Origin: an uncultured Clostridia bacterium
GTDB taxonomy: Bacteria; Bacillota; Clostridia; UMGS1883
Assembly: GCA_947629005.1 (NCBI GenBank)
Contig: CANRCD010000015.1
Coordinates: 1 to 44,034, forward strand
Direction of reading: 5' to 3'
DNA length: 44,034 nucleotides
Of this stretch, positions 15,868-25,367 are shown one piece after another (the stretch's first letter is position 1; every line of letters begins with the position of its first letter). The notes beneath the pieces are model-generated. The model did no database searches. It was not told the DNA's origin and worked only from the letters and a program-made list of their open reading frames with translations. A program made the translations under genes and the position numbers.

Positions 15868-17200
15868 CCCGTAGCTTTCCGCCCTCAAGGCCGCGTATTT
15901 CGGCTCCGGCGCCGAGCAGATCCGTAAGAGCGGCAACGTCGCCTTCGGTGATTAGCTGCCCCGGGACGATAAGCGGAACTCCGGGCGGATACGGCACGGC
16001 CTCAAGGGCGCATACACGGCCGACGGCGGCCTCGGGAGCGGTTTGCTCAAAATCGGAATAAAAGGCCCGCCGCGGGGAGACAGGATAGCGTCCCTCAGAC
16101 GGCGTTAGAGTAAGCGTGGCCGGCTCGCCGGCAAGCTCCTCAGCGGCCCGACGCAGCCGCGCGAGCTCCTCGCGGGTGTGTGAGGGGTGAGCTATGCACA
16201 CCACTCCGTTCCCGCAGCAGCATTCCGCGTCAATGCCGTAATCAAGGCGCAGCTTTTCGGCGGCCCTGAAGGGGCTGCCGCCCGTGGGGATAATAAGCCG
16301 CGTGGCGTCCCTGTATTTAACAAATTGCCCCGACAGGGTCTCCTGCTCGGGGAACAGGGCGCGCAGGCGGCGGACAAGCTCCGTCCACGGCGCTTCCCCC
16401 CAAGCCTCAAGTTTAGCGCGGGCAAAGTCCAGCGAGGCCATGAGTATGTAGCTCGGCGAACTGCTCTGGTGCATACGGAGCATGGTCTCAAGGCGCGGAA
16501 ATTCGCCGTTTATGTGCAGATAGGCCGTCTGCGTCAGGGCGGGGAGAGTTTTGTGCGCTCCGGCCACGGTGATATCGGCTCCAAGCCTCCACGGAGGAGG
16601 CGGCAGCAGCGGCGAAAGTCCGAAATGCGCCCCGTGCGCGCCGTCCACCAACAGCGGGAGGCCTCGGCTGTGGGCCGCGGCGGCGATGGCCTCCACATCG
16701 GAGCAAAAGCCAAAGTAATTCGGCGAGGTGATGAAAACGGCCTTGGCGTCAGGATTGGCGGTTATGGCCGCCTCAACGGACGCGGGGCTTATGCCGCCCC
16801 ACAGGGCCCCGCCTTCAAGGGTCTTAGGGCTAATCCATACGGGATCCGCTCCCGAAAAAATCAGCGCGGAAATAAGGCTCCTGTGGCAGAAGCGGTCGCA
16901 AATTATTTTTTCGCCCTCGCGGACAACCGCCCCCACCATGGCCAGCGCTCCCGCGCTGGAGCCGCCCGTAAGAAAGCGCGTTTTTTCCGCGCCGAAAAAG
17001 GCTCCCGAGGCGCGCTCGGCCTCGGCTATCGGGCCCGCGGCGCAAAACAGGTCGTCGGTTTCGGCAAGCTCCGTTACGTCAATGTCGGCAAGCGAGGCAA
17101 AACCTTCAAGCTCGCGGCCGCCAATATGGCCGGGCGTATGAAAGCCGAGCCTGTTTTTTGCGCTGAATTCAAGAAGGGCGGAATATAGCGGCGTATACAT
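15854..17200 (-). CDS. Orn/Lys/Arg decarboxylase-family PLP-dependent enzyme
   Basis: A 448-residue fold-type I PLP enzyme of the SpeA/YaaO-like group. The conserved N-terminus FHTPGHIGG, the PLP phosphate-binding LTGGSSAGALAMVGAV, VDGAHGAHFG with the aspartate that contacts PLP, and the Schiff-base lysine in VAGAHKTLPALTQ are all present. The C-terminal part is the short domain typical of this group, ending in RYPGVPLIVPG-like PYPPGVPLIVPGQLI. It probably makes a polyamine or its precursor; arginine, lysine and ornithine cannot be told apart. The start at 17200 has GAGGAAA just upstream; the open frame to 17269 lacks a ribosome site. Confidence 0.9.
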   Translation of the reverse strand: MYTPLYSALLEFSAKNRLGFHTPGHIGGRELEGFASLADIDVTELAETDDLFCAAGPIAEAERASGAFFGAEKTRFLTGGSSAGALAMVGAVVREGEKIICDRFCHRSLISALIFSGADPVWISPKTLEGGALWGGISPASVEAAITANPDAKAVFITSPNYFGFCSDVEAIAAAAHSRGLPLLVDGAHGAHFGLSPLLPPPPWRLGADITVAGAHKTLPALTQTAYLHINGEFPRLETMLRMHQSSSPSYILMASLDFARAKLEAWGEAPWTELVRRLRALFPEQETLSGQFVKYRDATRLIIPTGGSPFRAAEKLRLDYGIDAECCCGNGVVCIAHPSHTREELARLRRAAEELAGEPATLTLTPSEGRYPVSPRRAFYSDFEQTAPEAAVGRVCALEAVPYPPGVPLIVPGQLITEGDVAALTDLLGAGAEIRGLEGGKLRVISD

Positions 17201-17336
17201 ATTTTTCCTCCGTAGTCGTAGTGATACTGATCTTAGGAAAAAAATGACATTCGCGGCGGTCTTTTTCACGCTATACTTAGTCAGGCATGAAAAATTATCG
17301 TCGCTCGGCGTCTCTTTTTCATTTTAGATTAGTATT

Positions 17337-17360
17337 AATGGCGGCCCGAGGGCCGCCATT
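17337..17360 (-). terminator. Hairpin after the polytopic membrane protein gene
   Basis: AATGGCGGCCC and GGGCCGCCATT form a perfect 11-bp stem with a GA loop. It lies eight bases past the stop of the minus-strand gene, but only a weak T run follows, so termination is likely rather than certain. Between here and 17200 there is also an 8-bp imperfect stem (CTTTTTCACGC with GCATGAAAAAT) and no clear promoter. Confidence 0.6.
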
Positions 17361-17368
17361 TTGCACGT

Positions 17369-18709
17369 TTATTCCTTATCCGCCGAGGCGTTGCCTATCA
17401 AGAAGATAAACGCGCCGATGACGGTAAACACGCCGGCGATAATGATGACCGCCGCGGTGAAAAAGCTGAAGTAATTTCCCAGTACGGTTTTCAAAAACTG
17501 GGAGCTCACCGCGTAGGACGGGCGATTGAACACCGCACCCAGCACCACCGCCAGTCCGCTGACGATGAAAGCCCATCCCAGCGGTATGTAGGACGATTCG
17601 CGGCAGACTACGCAGGTGAGAATGATTAACACAATGCAGATCAGCAGCGCCGCACCAAGTATCCCAAGCGACATAAGGTGGCGGACGGCGTCTGTATGCT
17701 TTGCGAGGGGCGTTTGGTCGAGAGCCTTGCGCGATACGTCCTCAAGATTGCCGTACTCCTCAAAATAGGCGGCGATTGCGGAGTAATCCTCGGGCCCCAG
17801 CGCCCTGCCCGTCAAATTCTGCACAAGGGTGGAGCTGCTCTTTATGGCGCCTGCAATGTCCTCGCCGCGAAGGTCGGAATATGGCTTGCCGCGCAGCAGA
17901 TAGTCCGCCGCGGCCTTGAGCCTGTCGGCAAGAAAATCGTTCACAGAGGAGCCGCGTATGGCGGAGCTTATCTCGCGGTATGTAATGGAAACGTCGGAAT
18001 TATCGCGGATTATGTCAACCAAGGCTGCGCTCGCGGGGGAGCGGACGAGGCCAAGGGCCTCATGGTTTTCTATGCTGCCGATGGAAATATTCGGCACGTC
18101 CATGTTGCGCACGGCCATTTTGAAGGCGTAGCGGCTGGTGGCTGTCTGCACGGAGAGCAGCGAAACGAAGCCCGCCAGCGCGCACGAGAGCAGCGCGAAC
18201 AGCAAAAATCCCGCCACAACCACAAGCACTCTGCGGCCAAGGCTCTTTTTGCGGCCGTTTTTGTTTTTGCGCGCCTGCACCTTTTTGACTTCCTTGCCGC
18301 GGTTTTTGCGGCGCTTGTCCTGTTTTTTCTTTTCCTTTTCCAAATCCACGTTCGGGATACTCATTGGCTTGGGGGCGAACTCGCTCAGAAGCTGGGCGTC
18401 GGTGCCGTCCACAGCGGTGTAACCCTCGCCGCTGTCAGGCGCGTGGCGGCGGGGAGCCTCGTCCTCGCTTTCGGGTTCGGCGCCAAGGTCCTTCTCAGCG
18501 GCGGACTCGTCCTCGGAAGCGGCTTCGGGTTCCTCTCCGCTGTCGGAGGGAGCCGCTGCGCGCAGGCCGGATATTTCGCTCAAATCAATGCGTTTGGTTT
18601 TTTCGTTATCTATGTCCGCCGCGTCCGCCTCGGGAGAGCTTCCCTCATTAACGGAACCGGCGGGCTTGGCGTCAAAGCCGCGCGTATCGTTGTTATCAGA
18701 CAATTTCAT
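17369..18709 (-). CDS. Hypothetical membrane protein with acidic and basic N-terminal tail
   Basis: A 446-residue protein I do not recognise. Residues 1-125 are acidic and low-complexity (many E, D, S, A). Residues about 128-165 are strongly basic (KKKQDKRRKNRGKEVKK). A transmembrane segment follows at about 170-193 (VLVVVAGFLLFALLSCALAG), then a soluble alpha-helical part, then three closely spaced membrane segments at the C-terminus (ILGAALLICIVLIILTCVV and two more). The layout suggests a long cytoplasmic tail and an outside domain between membrane spans. ATG at 18709 follows AAAGGAG. It is transcribed away from proS by its own promoter. Confidence 0.8.
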   Translation of the reverse strand: MKLSDNNDTRGFDAKPAGSVNEGSSPEADAADIDNEKTKRIDLSEISGLRAAAPSDSGEEPEAASEDESAAEKDLGAEPESEDEAPRRHAPDSGEGYTAVDGTDAQLLSEFAPKPMSIPNVDLEKEKKKQDKRRKNRGKEVKKVQARKNKNGRKKSLGRRVLVVVAGFLLFALLSCALAGFVSLLSVQTATSRYAFKMAVRNMDVPNISIGSIENHEALGLVRSPASAALVDIIRDNSDVSITYREISSAIRGSSVNDFLADRLKAAADYLLRGKPYSDLRGEDIAGAIKSSSTLVQNLTGRALGPEDYSAIAAYFEEYGNLEDVSRKALDQTPLAKHTDAVRHLMSLGILGAALLICIVLIILTCVVCRESSYIPLGWAFIVSGLAVVLGAVFNRPSYAVSSQFLKTVLGNYFSFFTAAVIIIAGVFTVIGAFIFLIGNASADKE

Positions 18710-18756
18710 CGCTCCTTTGCTTTCATATTCATACATCTTGTTGCTTGTCCATTTTT

Positions 18757-18785
18757 ATTATACAACATATCCGTATAAAAAGCAA
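18757..18785 (-). promoter_or_regulatory. Promoter of the polytopic membrane protein gene
   Basis: Minus strand: TTGCTT (18785-18780), 17-base spacer, TATAAT (18762-18757). Confidence 0.75.
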
Positions 18786-18837
18786 GACTTTTTTGAATTA
18801 ATTCACATTTTTCACGTTTGGAGCGCGATTTTGCCTC

Positions 18838-18866
18838 TTGACAATCCTTGTCTAAGGTGATAAAAT
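18838..18866 (+). promoter_or_regulatory. Promoter of proS
   Basis: TTGACA (18838-18843), 17-base spacer, TAAAAT (18861-18866). Only about 30 bases separate it from the start codon, so no T-box leader is present. Confidence 0.85.
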
Positions 18867-18897
18867 AAGTAAAATACTATTTCAAGGAGTGACACTG

Positions 18898-20337
18898 ATG
18901 GCGGAAGATAAAAGATTTGTCGAGGAAATAACGCCTATGGACGAGGATTTCACAAGGTGGTATACCGATATTGTCACGAAGGCCGAGCTCATCGAGTACT
19001 CGTCGGTGCGCGGCTGCTGCGTTATCCGCCCTTACGCTTACGCTATATGGGAGAATATCCAAAAAAATCTGGACGCCATGTTTAAGGCGACCGGCCATCA
19101 AAACGTATATATGCCCATGTTCATACCCGAAAGTCTGCTCCAGCGCGAAAAGGATCATGTGGAGGGCTTCGCCCCCGAGGTGGCGTGGGTCACAATGGGC
19201 GGCAACGAGAAGCTGGCCGAGCGTCTCTGCGTGCGCCCCACCAGCGAGACGCTGTTCTGCGAGCATTACAAAAACATAATCCACTCCCACCGCGACCTGC
19301 CCAAGCTCTATAACCAGTGGTGCAGCGTTGTCCGCTGGGAAAAGACCACCCGCCCGTTCCTGCGCACGATGGAGTTTTTGTGGCAGGAGGGCCATACCGC
19401 CCACGCCACGGCCGAGGAGGCCCAGGCCGAAACCGAGCGTATGCTGAACGTCTACGCCGATTTCTGTGAGCAGTACCTTGCCATACCCGTGGTGAAGGGC
19501 CGCAAGACCGACAAGGAGAAGTTCGCCGGCGCGGAGGCTACCTATACCATCGAAAGCCTCATGCACGACGGCAAGGCTCTCCAGAGCGGCACCAGCCATA
19601 ACTTCGGCGACGGCTTTGCCCGCGCCTTCGGCATACAGTATACCGATAAGAACAATCAGCTCCAATATGTTCATCAAACGTCGTGGGGCCTTTCCACCCG
19701 CATAATGGGCGCGATAATAATGGTTCACGGCGACGACAGCGGCCTTGTGCTGCCGCCGCGCATTGCTCCCGTGCAGATCATGATAATCCCCATTGCCATG
19801 CACAAGGAAGGCGTCCTCGACAAGGCGGAGGAGCTAAAGGCCCGTTTGGGCGCGTCCTTCCGCGTGGAGCTCGACAGCAGCGACAAAAACCCCGGCTGGA
19901 AGTTCAGCGAATACGAGATGAAGGGCGTTCCGCTGCGCCTCGAAATAGGCCCCAAGGACATAGAAAAGAACAGCTGCGTGCTCGTGCGCCGCGACACCCG
20001 CGAGAAGATTTTCGTTTCGCTGGACGAGCTCGAGGCCAAGGCGGCTGAGATACTTGACGACATTCAAGCCTCGCTTTACCAAAAGGCCCTTAAGCACCGC
20101 GAGGAGACCACCTCATCCGCCGTGACATACGAGGAGTTCAAGGACGCAATTGAAAACCGCCCCGGCTTTGTCAAGGCCATGTGGTGCGGCGACGAGGAGT
20201 GCGAGAACAAAATCAAGGAGGACACCGGCGCCACCTCTCGCTGTATGCCATTTGAGCAGGAGGTCCTCGGCGACAATAAGTGCGTCTGCTGCGGCAGGGA
20301 GGCTAAGGCCCTTGTTTACTGGGGCAGAGCTTATTGA
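18898..20337 (+). CDS. proS: Proline-tRNA ligase, archaeal/eukaryotic-type (ProS type 3)
   Basis: A 479-residue class II synthetase lacking the bacterial-type editing insertion. Visible signatures: motif 1 region [21 protein letters not shown], motif 2 [21 protein letters not shown], motif 3 [18 protein letters not shown], the anticodon domain, and the C-terminal zinc site with CGDEEC and CVCC ending in ALVYWGRAY, diagnostic for this subgroup. It charges tRNA-Pro; one such tRNA gene is at 11566-11641. ATG at 18898 lies eight bases after AAGGAG. It heads an operon with trmK, whose start overlaps its stop. Confidence 0.96.
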   Translation: MAEDKRFVEEITPMDEDFTRWYTDIVTKAELIEYSSVRGCCVIRPYAYAIWENIQKNLDAMFKATGHQNVYMPMFIPESLLQREKDHVEGFAPEVAWVTMGGNEKLAERLCVRPTSETLFCEHYKNIIHSHRDLPKLYNQWCSVVRWEKTTRPFLRTMEFLWQEGHTAHATAEEAQAETERMLNVYADFCEQYLAIPVVKGRKTDKEKFAGAEATYTIESLMHDGKALQSGTSHNFGDGFARAFGIQYTDKNNQLQYVHQTSWGLSTRIMGAIIMVHGDDSGLVLPPRIAPVQIMIIPIAMHKEGVLDKAEELKARLGASFRVELDSSDKNPGWKFSEYEMKGVPLRLEIGPKDIEKNSCVLVRRDTREKIFVSLDELEAKAAEILDDIQASLYQKALKHREETTSSAVTYEEFKDAIENRPGFVKAMWCGDEECENKIKEDTGATSRCMPFEQEVLGDNKCVCCGREAKALVYWGRAY

Positions 20338-21035
20338 TTCCGGCGGATTACGGGGATATTCCCCTTTCGCCGAGGCTTAAAATGATACTGTCGCTGACGC
20401 CCGCCGCGGATTGCTGCTGCGACATCGGAACAGACCACGGTTATCTTGCCGCCGCCCTCGCCAAACGGGGCGGCCGCGTTATCGCGGCTGACGTGAACGC
20501 TGCGCCGCTGGCCTCGGCAGCGCGCAACCTGCGCCGATTCGGGGCGGCCAACGCCGAGACCCGCCTCTCGGACGGGTTTTCCGCCATAGCCGAGGGCGAG
20601 GCCGGCTGCGCCGTGCTGGCCGGTATGGGCGGCGACCTGATTAGGCGCGTGATTTCGGCTGGGATAAAGGGTACGAAATGGCTCGTGCTCCAGCCGCAGT
20701 CGCTCGTTTACGAGCTGCGCGGCTTCCTTTGCGAAAGCGGCTTCGCTATCCGCGACGAGGCCCTCTGCCGCGAGGATGGCAGGTTCTATACCGCAATGCT
20801 CGTTACGCGCGGGAGGATGAGCCTCGGCGAGGCGGAACTCCGCCTCGGGCCGGCGCTGATGGCGAAAAGGCCGCCGCTTTTCGCGCCTTACGTTGAGGAC
20901 GAAATGCGCAAGCTGCGCCTCGCCCTCGAAAAAATCAGACAAAACGGAGCCGATACCGAAAACGCCGCCGAATACCGGCGGCTGCTCGCTCTTTACGGAG
21001 GTGTTTTAAATGGTGAAGCTGAGCGAAATAATTGA
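20334..21035 (+). CDS. trmK: tRNA (adenine(22)-N1)-methyltransferase
   Basis: A 233-residue class I SAM-dependent methyltransferase of the TrmK (YqfN) family, which methylates A22 in tRNA. The SAM site is [19 protein letters not shown] with [11 protein letters not shown] as the acidic loop, and the catalytic-type motif [13 protein letters not shown] follows. [13 protein letters not shown] before it matches the family N-terminus, so the start must be upstream of the ATG at 20382. TTG at 20334 fits, overlapping the proS stop by four bases, which points to translational coupling. The nif3 gene overlaps its end by 26 bases, the same pairing as yqfN-yqfO in Bacillus. Confidence 0.9.
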   Translation: MIPADYGDIPLSPRLKMILSLTPAADCCCDIGTDHGYLAAALAKRGGRVIAADVNAAPLASAARNLRRFGAANAETRLSDGFSAIAEGEAGCAVLAGMGGDLIRRVISAGIKGTKWLVLQPQSLVYELRGFLCESGFAIRDEALCREDGRFYTAMLVTRGRMSLGEAELRLGPALMAKRPPLFAPYVEDEMRKLRLALEKIRQNGADTENAAEYRRLLALYGGVLNGEAERNN

Positions 21036-21783
21036 ATTTATGGAGAAGCGCTTTCCTCTGGCTTATGCGATGGACTTCGACAACGTGGGCCTTTTGGCGG
21101 GCCGCGCGGAGGGAGAGGCCGCGAAGGCGCTGCTGTGCCTCAACTGTGATAAATTTGTGGTGGACGAGGCCGTGCGCGAGGGCGCGCGCCTCATTATCAG
21201 CCATCATCCCGTGATATTCGGCGGTATAAAGTCCGTAACCGATAAGGATGCGGACGGCGAAATGCTCATAAAGGCCATTGAAAACGGAATATCAATATAC
21301 TGCGCCCACACCAACCTCGACAACTGCCCGGGCGGGCTCACGGAGTATCTCTGCTCTCGGCTTGAGCTTACGCCGCTTGAGCCAATCGAGGACGGCGCGG
21401 GCCGCGTTTGTATGCCGAGGGAGGGTTTAAGGCTGCTTGAGCTCTGCGCGAAAATCAAGAGCGAGCTTGGCGTCGCGTCGGTTTACACCACTGCGCGTAT
21501 GAACCGTCCCGTCAAAAGAGTGGCCGTGGTAAACGGCAGCGGCGGCGATATGTGGCGGGCGGCCCGCGAAAAGGGGGCTGACGTTTACGTCACAGGCGAC
21601 GTGAAGCACCACGCGGCGCGGGATATGTACCTTGAGAATGGGCTGGAGTTCATCTCCGTCAGCCATTACGACAGCGAAAAAATTGTTACCGAGCTTTTGT
21701 TCGACGCCCTTAAGGAGCGCTTCGGCCAAAGGCTCGAGGCCGTCATTTCAAAGGCCGACTGCGACGCTTTGATAGAGGTTTGA
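21010..21783 (+). CDS. Nif3-like dinuclear metal-centre protein
   Basis: A 257-residue protein of the Nif3/YqfO family, without the inserted PII-like domain of Bacillus YqfO. The metal ligands are visible: LIISHHPVIFGG near residue 65, CAHTNLDN near 100, and the late SVSHYDSEKIV motif with H and E. The function of the family is debated: GTP cyclohydrolase-like metal site and hexameric toroid are known, its physiological role is not. ATG at 21010 follows ACGGAGGTG. Conserved pairing with trmK suggests linked tRNA or nucleotide work. Confidence 0.93.
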   Translation: MVKLSEIIEFMEKRFPLAYAMDFDNVGLLAGRAEGEAAKALLCLNCDKFVVDEAVREGARLIISHHPVIFGGIKSVTDKDADGEMLIKAIENGISIYCAHTNLDNCPGGLTEYLCSRLELTPLEPIEDGAGRVCMPREGLRLLELCAKIKSELGVASVYTTARMNRPVKRVAVVNGSGGDMWRAAREKGADVYVTGDVKHHAARDMYLENGLEFISVSHYDSEKIVTELLFDALKERFGQRLEAVISKADCDALIEV

Positions 21784-21835
21784 CACTGCATTTTTCGCTC
21801 CTCTCCCGCATAGTAATTGTGGGGGAGGTGATGCT

Positions 21836-22081
21836 ATGGGCGAGCTTGCGGCGCTCCTCGCGAGCGTGGTTATCTTTGCCGTGCTTGCTCGGTTTTCCAA
21901 GGAATCGGCGCTTGTGCTGTGCTGCTTTGTAAAAGGGGCGGCGCTGATACTTATTTCCAACTGGGCTTTGGGCCTTTTGCGGCTTGAGGGCGTGAGCCTG
22001 AACCTGTTCACGGCTCCGTTGGCGGGGCTTCTTGGCGTGCCTGCCGTGGCGCTGCTGTGGATAGTTTCGGTATTTTTTTGA
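21836..22081 (+). CDS. Pro-sigma-K processing inhibitor BofA family protein
   Basis: An 81-residue hydrophobic protein with two to three membrane segments. Its C-terminal half, LNLFTAPLAGLLGVPAVALLWIVSVFF (in parts), matches the BofA consensus of N-L-x-T-A followed by G-x-L-G-x-P-G/A-V-x-L-L. In Bacillus, BofA holds the SpoIVFB protease inactive in the forespore membrane until sigma-K is needed. Its presence points to a spore-forming lineage. The start at 21836 follows GGGGGAGGTG, and it lies 52 bases after the nif3 gene. Confidence 0.8.
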   Translation: MGELAALLASVVIFAVLARFSKESALVLCCFVKGAALILISNWALGLLRLEGVSLNLFTAPLAGLLGVPAVALLWIVSVFF

Positions 22082-22089
22082 AATAACTA

Positions 22090-22118
22090 TTGAAATCCGC
22101 GAATAATTGTAGTAAAAT
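22090..22118 (+). promoter_or_regulatory. Promoter of the transaldolase-like gene
   Basis: TTGAAA (22090-22095), 17-base spacer, TAAAAT (22113-22118). Confidence 0.8.
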
Positions 22119-22149
22119 AGAAAAAAACAAGGAAAGGAAATGATAACCA

Positions 22150-22797
22150 ATGAAACTGTTTATTGATACCGCCATTGTGGAGGATATCAGAAAGGCTAAC
22201 GATTTGGGCGTTATCAGCGGCGTTACTACCAATCCCTCGCTCATAGCCAAGAGCGGCCGCGACTTTAAGGAAGTTATAAAGGAGATAGCCTCTATCGTGG
22301 ACGGCCCCATCAGCGCCGAGGTCAGCCCCAACGCCGCCACGGCGGAGGAAATGGTGGCCGAGGCTTTGGAGCTTGTGAAGATACACAAAAATATCGTCAT
22401 AAAAATCCCCATGACGCTCGAGGGCCTCAAGGCCTGCAAGCAGCTCACCGCTAAGGGCATAAAGACCAACGTAACGCTGATTTTCAGCTCCACGCAGGCC
22501 CTGCTCGCCGCCCGAGCCGGCGCGACATACGTTTCGCCCTTCCTCGGCAGACTTGACGATATCGCCATGAACGGCATGAACCTCATTGAGGAGATCGTCG
22601 AGATATTCAACGTCCACGGCATTAAGACCGAGATAATCGCCGCATCCGTGCGCCACCCCATCCACGTTGTGGAGGCCGCCCGTCTGGGAGCGCATATCGC
22701 TACGATACCATATAAGGTAATCGAGCAGATGGCTAAGCACCCTCTCACCGATAGGGGACTGGAGCTTTTCGCGAAGGACTGGGCCGGAGTTAAATAA
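22150..22797 (+). CDS. fsa: Fructose-6-phosphate aldolase / transaldolase TalC-type
   Basis: A 215-residue class I aldolase with the length of the small transaldolase subfamily (Fsa/TalC/MipB). KLFIDTA at the N-terminus, [13 protein letters not shown], the Schiff-base lysine in [12 protein letters not shown], and the late [11 protein letters not shown] and SVRHPIHV motifs are all present. Members either cleave fructose 6-phosphate or act as transaldolases in the pentose phosphate pathway; sequence alone does not decide. Start at 22150 after GGAAAGGAAA, with its own promoter and a terminator at 22816-22839. Confidence 0.93.
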   Translation: MKLFIDTAIVEDIRKANDLGVISGVTTNPSLIAKSGRDFKEVIKEIASIVDGPISAEVSPNAATAEEMVAEALELVKIHKNIVIKIPMTLEGLKACKQLTAKGIKTNVTLIFSSTQALLAARAGATYVSPFLGRLDDIAMNGMNLIEEIVEIFNVHGIKTEIIAASVRHPIHVVEAARLGAHIATIPYKVIEQMAKHPLTDRGLELFAKDWAGVK

Positions 22798-22815
22798 GCG
22801 TTTTGATTGATGATG

Positions 22816-22839
22816 AAACCCGCTCGATAGAGCGGGTTT
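22816..22839 (+). terminator. Terminator of the transaldolase-like gene
   Basis: AAACCCGCTC, GATA loop, GAGCGGGTTT, a perfect 10-bp stem 18 bases after the stop codon. The T run is short. Confidence 0.8.
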
Positions 22840-22911
22840 CCGCGTATTGACGTTAGTGACGCCGCCCTCCGTTTTCCCCGTTTTTTCGCGGCGGGGCGGG
22901 GAAAATAATTG

Positions 22912-22940
22912 TTGACATAAACCAATCTTTTCGTTATAAT
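22912..22940 (+). promoter_or_regulatory. Consensus sigma-A promoter of the GH2 gene
   Basis: TTGACA (22912-22917), 17-base spacer, TATAAT (22935-22940). Just upstream, TTTTCCCCG (22872-22880) and CGGGGAAAA (22897-22905) form an inverted repeat that might be a regulator site. Confidence 0.88.
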
Positions 22941-22971
22941 AAATGTAGAATATGCCAAAGGGGAGTAAGTC

Positions 22972-25302
22972 ATGAAAAGAATACGCCAGCGCTTCAACGA
23001 CGGCTGGAGGTTTTACCAAGGAGATATCGACGTTCGCTATGCCATCAAGGCGGGACGCACGGGCGGCCTGACCGACATCGGGAAAATGAACGACGGCGAA
23101 TGGACGCAGATAGCCTACAACGATGAGGAACAAAGGATTGACATAGACGAAAGGGCGTGGAAAAGCGTAACGCTGCCCCACGACTGGGTGGTTTACGGAG
23201 ATTTTTCAAAAAAGGAATGGGACGCGCAGGGCTATCTGCCCACGGGCGTGGGCTGTTACCGCAAGGTGTTCGACGTACCCGCAGAGTACGAGGGCGGCCG
23301 TGTGGAGCTTGAGTTCGACGGCGTTTCCCGTAACGCTACAGTCTGGCTGAACGGCCACCTGCTCGGCGCTCATTTCAGCGGCTACACCGCCTTTTCCTTC
23401 GATATAAGCGACTACCTGCGCTACGGGGACGAGGGCAAAAACGTGCTGTTCGTAAAGGTGGACGCCCGCGAGTACGAGGGCTGGTGGTACGAGGGGGCCG
23501 GCATTTACCGCCATGTGTGGCTCACTGTCACCGACAGGTTCCACGTGACCAAGTGGGGCACATACATCACCACCCCCAAGGTTTCGCAGCGGTCGGCCAC
23601 CGTCCGTGTGGAGACCACCATTCGGAACGACTGCGACGGCAACAGGAGCGGCGTGCTTGAAACGGAAATTTTTGACCCCGATGGGGAGAAGGTCGGAGCG
23701 GCATTCACCGGCGAGTCCCTTGTCGCGGGGGAGGAGAGAACCGTCGTTCAGGAGATAACCGTTAAGCGCCCGAGGCTTTGGGATATTGATTCTCCTAATC
23801 TTTACACTGCCAAGACGCGCCTGCGCGGCACCGGCACCCGCGTGACCGACAGCTATAAGACGACCTTCGGCATTAGGACGATTGCCTTCACTAAGGACGG
23901 CTTTTTCCTGAACGGAAGGCACGTCGCGATAAAGGGCACCTGCAACCATCAGGACTTCGCGGGCATAGGCTCGGCTCTGCCCGACAGCATACACGAATAT
24001 AAGATACAAAAGCTTAAGGAAATGGGCTCCAACGCATACCGCAGTTCGCACCATCCGGCCTCCGAGGCCCTGCTCGACGCCTGCGACCGCTTGGGTATGC
24101 TTGTGATGAACGAAAACCGCAAGCTCGACAGCTCGCCGCGCGGTGTGGAGGACCTAAAGGCCCTTATTCTCCAAAGCCGCAACCACCCGTGCATTGTGCT
24201 GTGGTGCCTCGATAACGAGGAGGTCATCCTCGGCACAAAGACGGGCAAGCGCATTGAAAGCTCCCTCCGCCGCCTTGCGCACAAGCTCGACCCCACGCGC
24301 CCGACGACCGCCGCCATGAACCACGGCTGGAACGAGAACGCTTACGAGGAATGCTTGGACATCATGGGCTATAACTACGGCCAGCGCGGCGACCAGTACG
24401 TTAAGGATCACGCCGCCCATCCCGACAGGCTTATGATATGCACCGAAAGCACCAGCAGCACCACCACCCGAGGCGTTTACGCAGACGACGACGAGCGCGG
24501 CTACTGCACAAGCTACGAGACCAACCTCGCAAGTTGGTGCTGTACCCACGAAAAGAGTTGGAAGGACTACCTCGCGAACCCGTACCTCACGGGCGTGTTC
24601 GTGTGGACGGGCTTTGACTACCGCGGCGAGCCCACGCCCTACGCATGGCCGTGCATAAGCTCGCACTTCGGCATTATGGATACCTGCGGCTTCCCCAAGG
24701 ACGCTTGGTACTACTATAAGGCCGTGTGGACGGATGAACCCATAGTACACTTTTTCCCGCACTGGAGCCTCAAGACCCCCGGCGAGGAGGTCAATGTGCG
24801 CATAGTCGGCAATTGCGACAGTGTAGAGCTGATACTGAACGGACGCTCGCTCGGCGAGAGGGAGCTCGATAAAACCGGCCACATCGACTGGCCCGTCGTT
24901 TTCGAGCCCGGCAGGCTCAGAGCCGTGGGTAAAATCGGCGGCGAGGCCGTGTGCCGCGAGGACAGCGTAACCGCCGGAGCTCCGGCGAAAATTATGCTTG
25001 AGACCGACCGCCGTCTCCGCCGTGACGGCGACGACGCCATTGTCGTCCGCGCGGGAGTGTACGACTCGAGGGGCCACATCGTGCCTTACGCCGATAATGA
25101 GATAAGCTTCTCCGTTTCCGACGGAGCTGAGATAATCGGCGTCGGCAACGGCAATCCCTCCGACCACGAGCCCGATAAGGCCGCCCGCCGCCGCGCGTTT
25201 AACGGACTTTGCGCCGCTGTTGTGCAGAGCCGCGGCAAGGCAGGTTCCATAACTGTAAGGGCGGAGGCTCTCGGACTTAAGGGCTGCGAAATACGGATAT
25301 AA
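22972..25302 (+). CDS. Glycoside hydrolase family 2 protein
   Basis: A 776-residue cytoplasmic GH2 enzyme with no signal peptide. Order: sugar-binding jelly roll (about 60-190, LPHDWVVYGDF, GCYRKVFDVP), immunoglobulin-like domain (about 195-305), TIM barrel (about 305-580), then a DUF4982-like and a further Ig-like domain (600-776). The acid/base residue is probably E416 in LWCLDNEE and the nucleophile E492 in ICTESTSS. RNHPCIVLWC and KGTCNHQDFAGIG support the family. It could be a beta-galactosidase, beta-glucuronidase or relative. The gene is next to a secreted GH105-like enzyme, so plant polysaccharide breakdown is likely. Confidence 0.93.
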   Translation: MKRIRQRFNDGWRFYQGDIDVRYAIKAGRTGGLTDIGKMNDGEWTQIAYNDEEQRIDIDERAWKSVTLPHDWVVYGDFSKKEWDAQGYLPTGVGCYRKVFDVPAEYEGGRVELEFDGVSRNATVWLNGHLLGAHFSGYTAFSFDISDYLRYGDEGKNVLFVKVDAREYEGWWYEGAGIYRHVWLTVTDRFHVTKWGTYITTPKVSQRSATVRVETTIRNDCDGNRSGVLETEIFDPDGEKVGAAFTGESLVAGEERTVVQEITVKRPRLWDIDSPNLYTAKTRLRGTGTRVTDSYKTTFGIRTIAFTKDGFFLNGRHVAIKGTCNHQDFAGIGSALPDSIHEYKIQKLKEMGSNAYRSSHHPASEALLDACDRLGMLVMNENRKLDSSPRGVEDLKALILQSRNHPCIVLWCLDNEEVILGTKTGKRIESSLRRLAHKLDPTRPTTAAMNHGWNENAYEECLDIMGYNYGQRGDQYVKDHAAHPDRLMICTESTSSTTTRGVYADDDERGYCTSYETNLASWCCTHEKSWKDYLANPYLTGVFVWTGFDYRGEPTPYAWPCISSHFGIMDTCGFPKDAWYYYKAVWTDEPIVHFFPHWSLKTPGEEVNVRIVGNCDSVELILNGRSLGERELDKTGHIDWPVVFEPGRLRAVGKIGGEAVCREDSVTAGAPAKIMLETDRRLRRDGDDAIVVRAGVYDSRGHIVPYADNEISFSVSDGAEIIGVGNGNPSDHEPDKAARRRAFNGLCAAVVQSRGKAGSITVRAEALGLKGCEIRI

Positions 25303-25309
25303 AAAACGC

Positions 25310-25338
25310 TTGAAATATCGCTTTGATTGTGTTAAAAT
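25310..25338 (+). promoter_or_regulatory. Promoter of the secreted GH105-like gene
   Basis: TTGAAA (25310-25315), 17-base spacer, TAAAAT (25333-25338), starting eight bases after the GH2 stop codon. The gene can therefore be expressed separately from GH2. Confidence 0.75.
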
Positions 25339-25367
25339 TAAGATATAAATAAAAAGGAGGAAAAAAC

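Noticed and set aside
18867-18897. A T-box riboswitch before proS
   Set aside because: Only about 30 bases lie between the promoter and the start codon.
22087-23181. A 364-codon minus-strand frame across the transaldolase gene and the GH2 start
   Set aside because: It spans two real plus-strand genes, their terminator and a consensus promoter; it has no recognisable domain.
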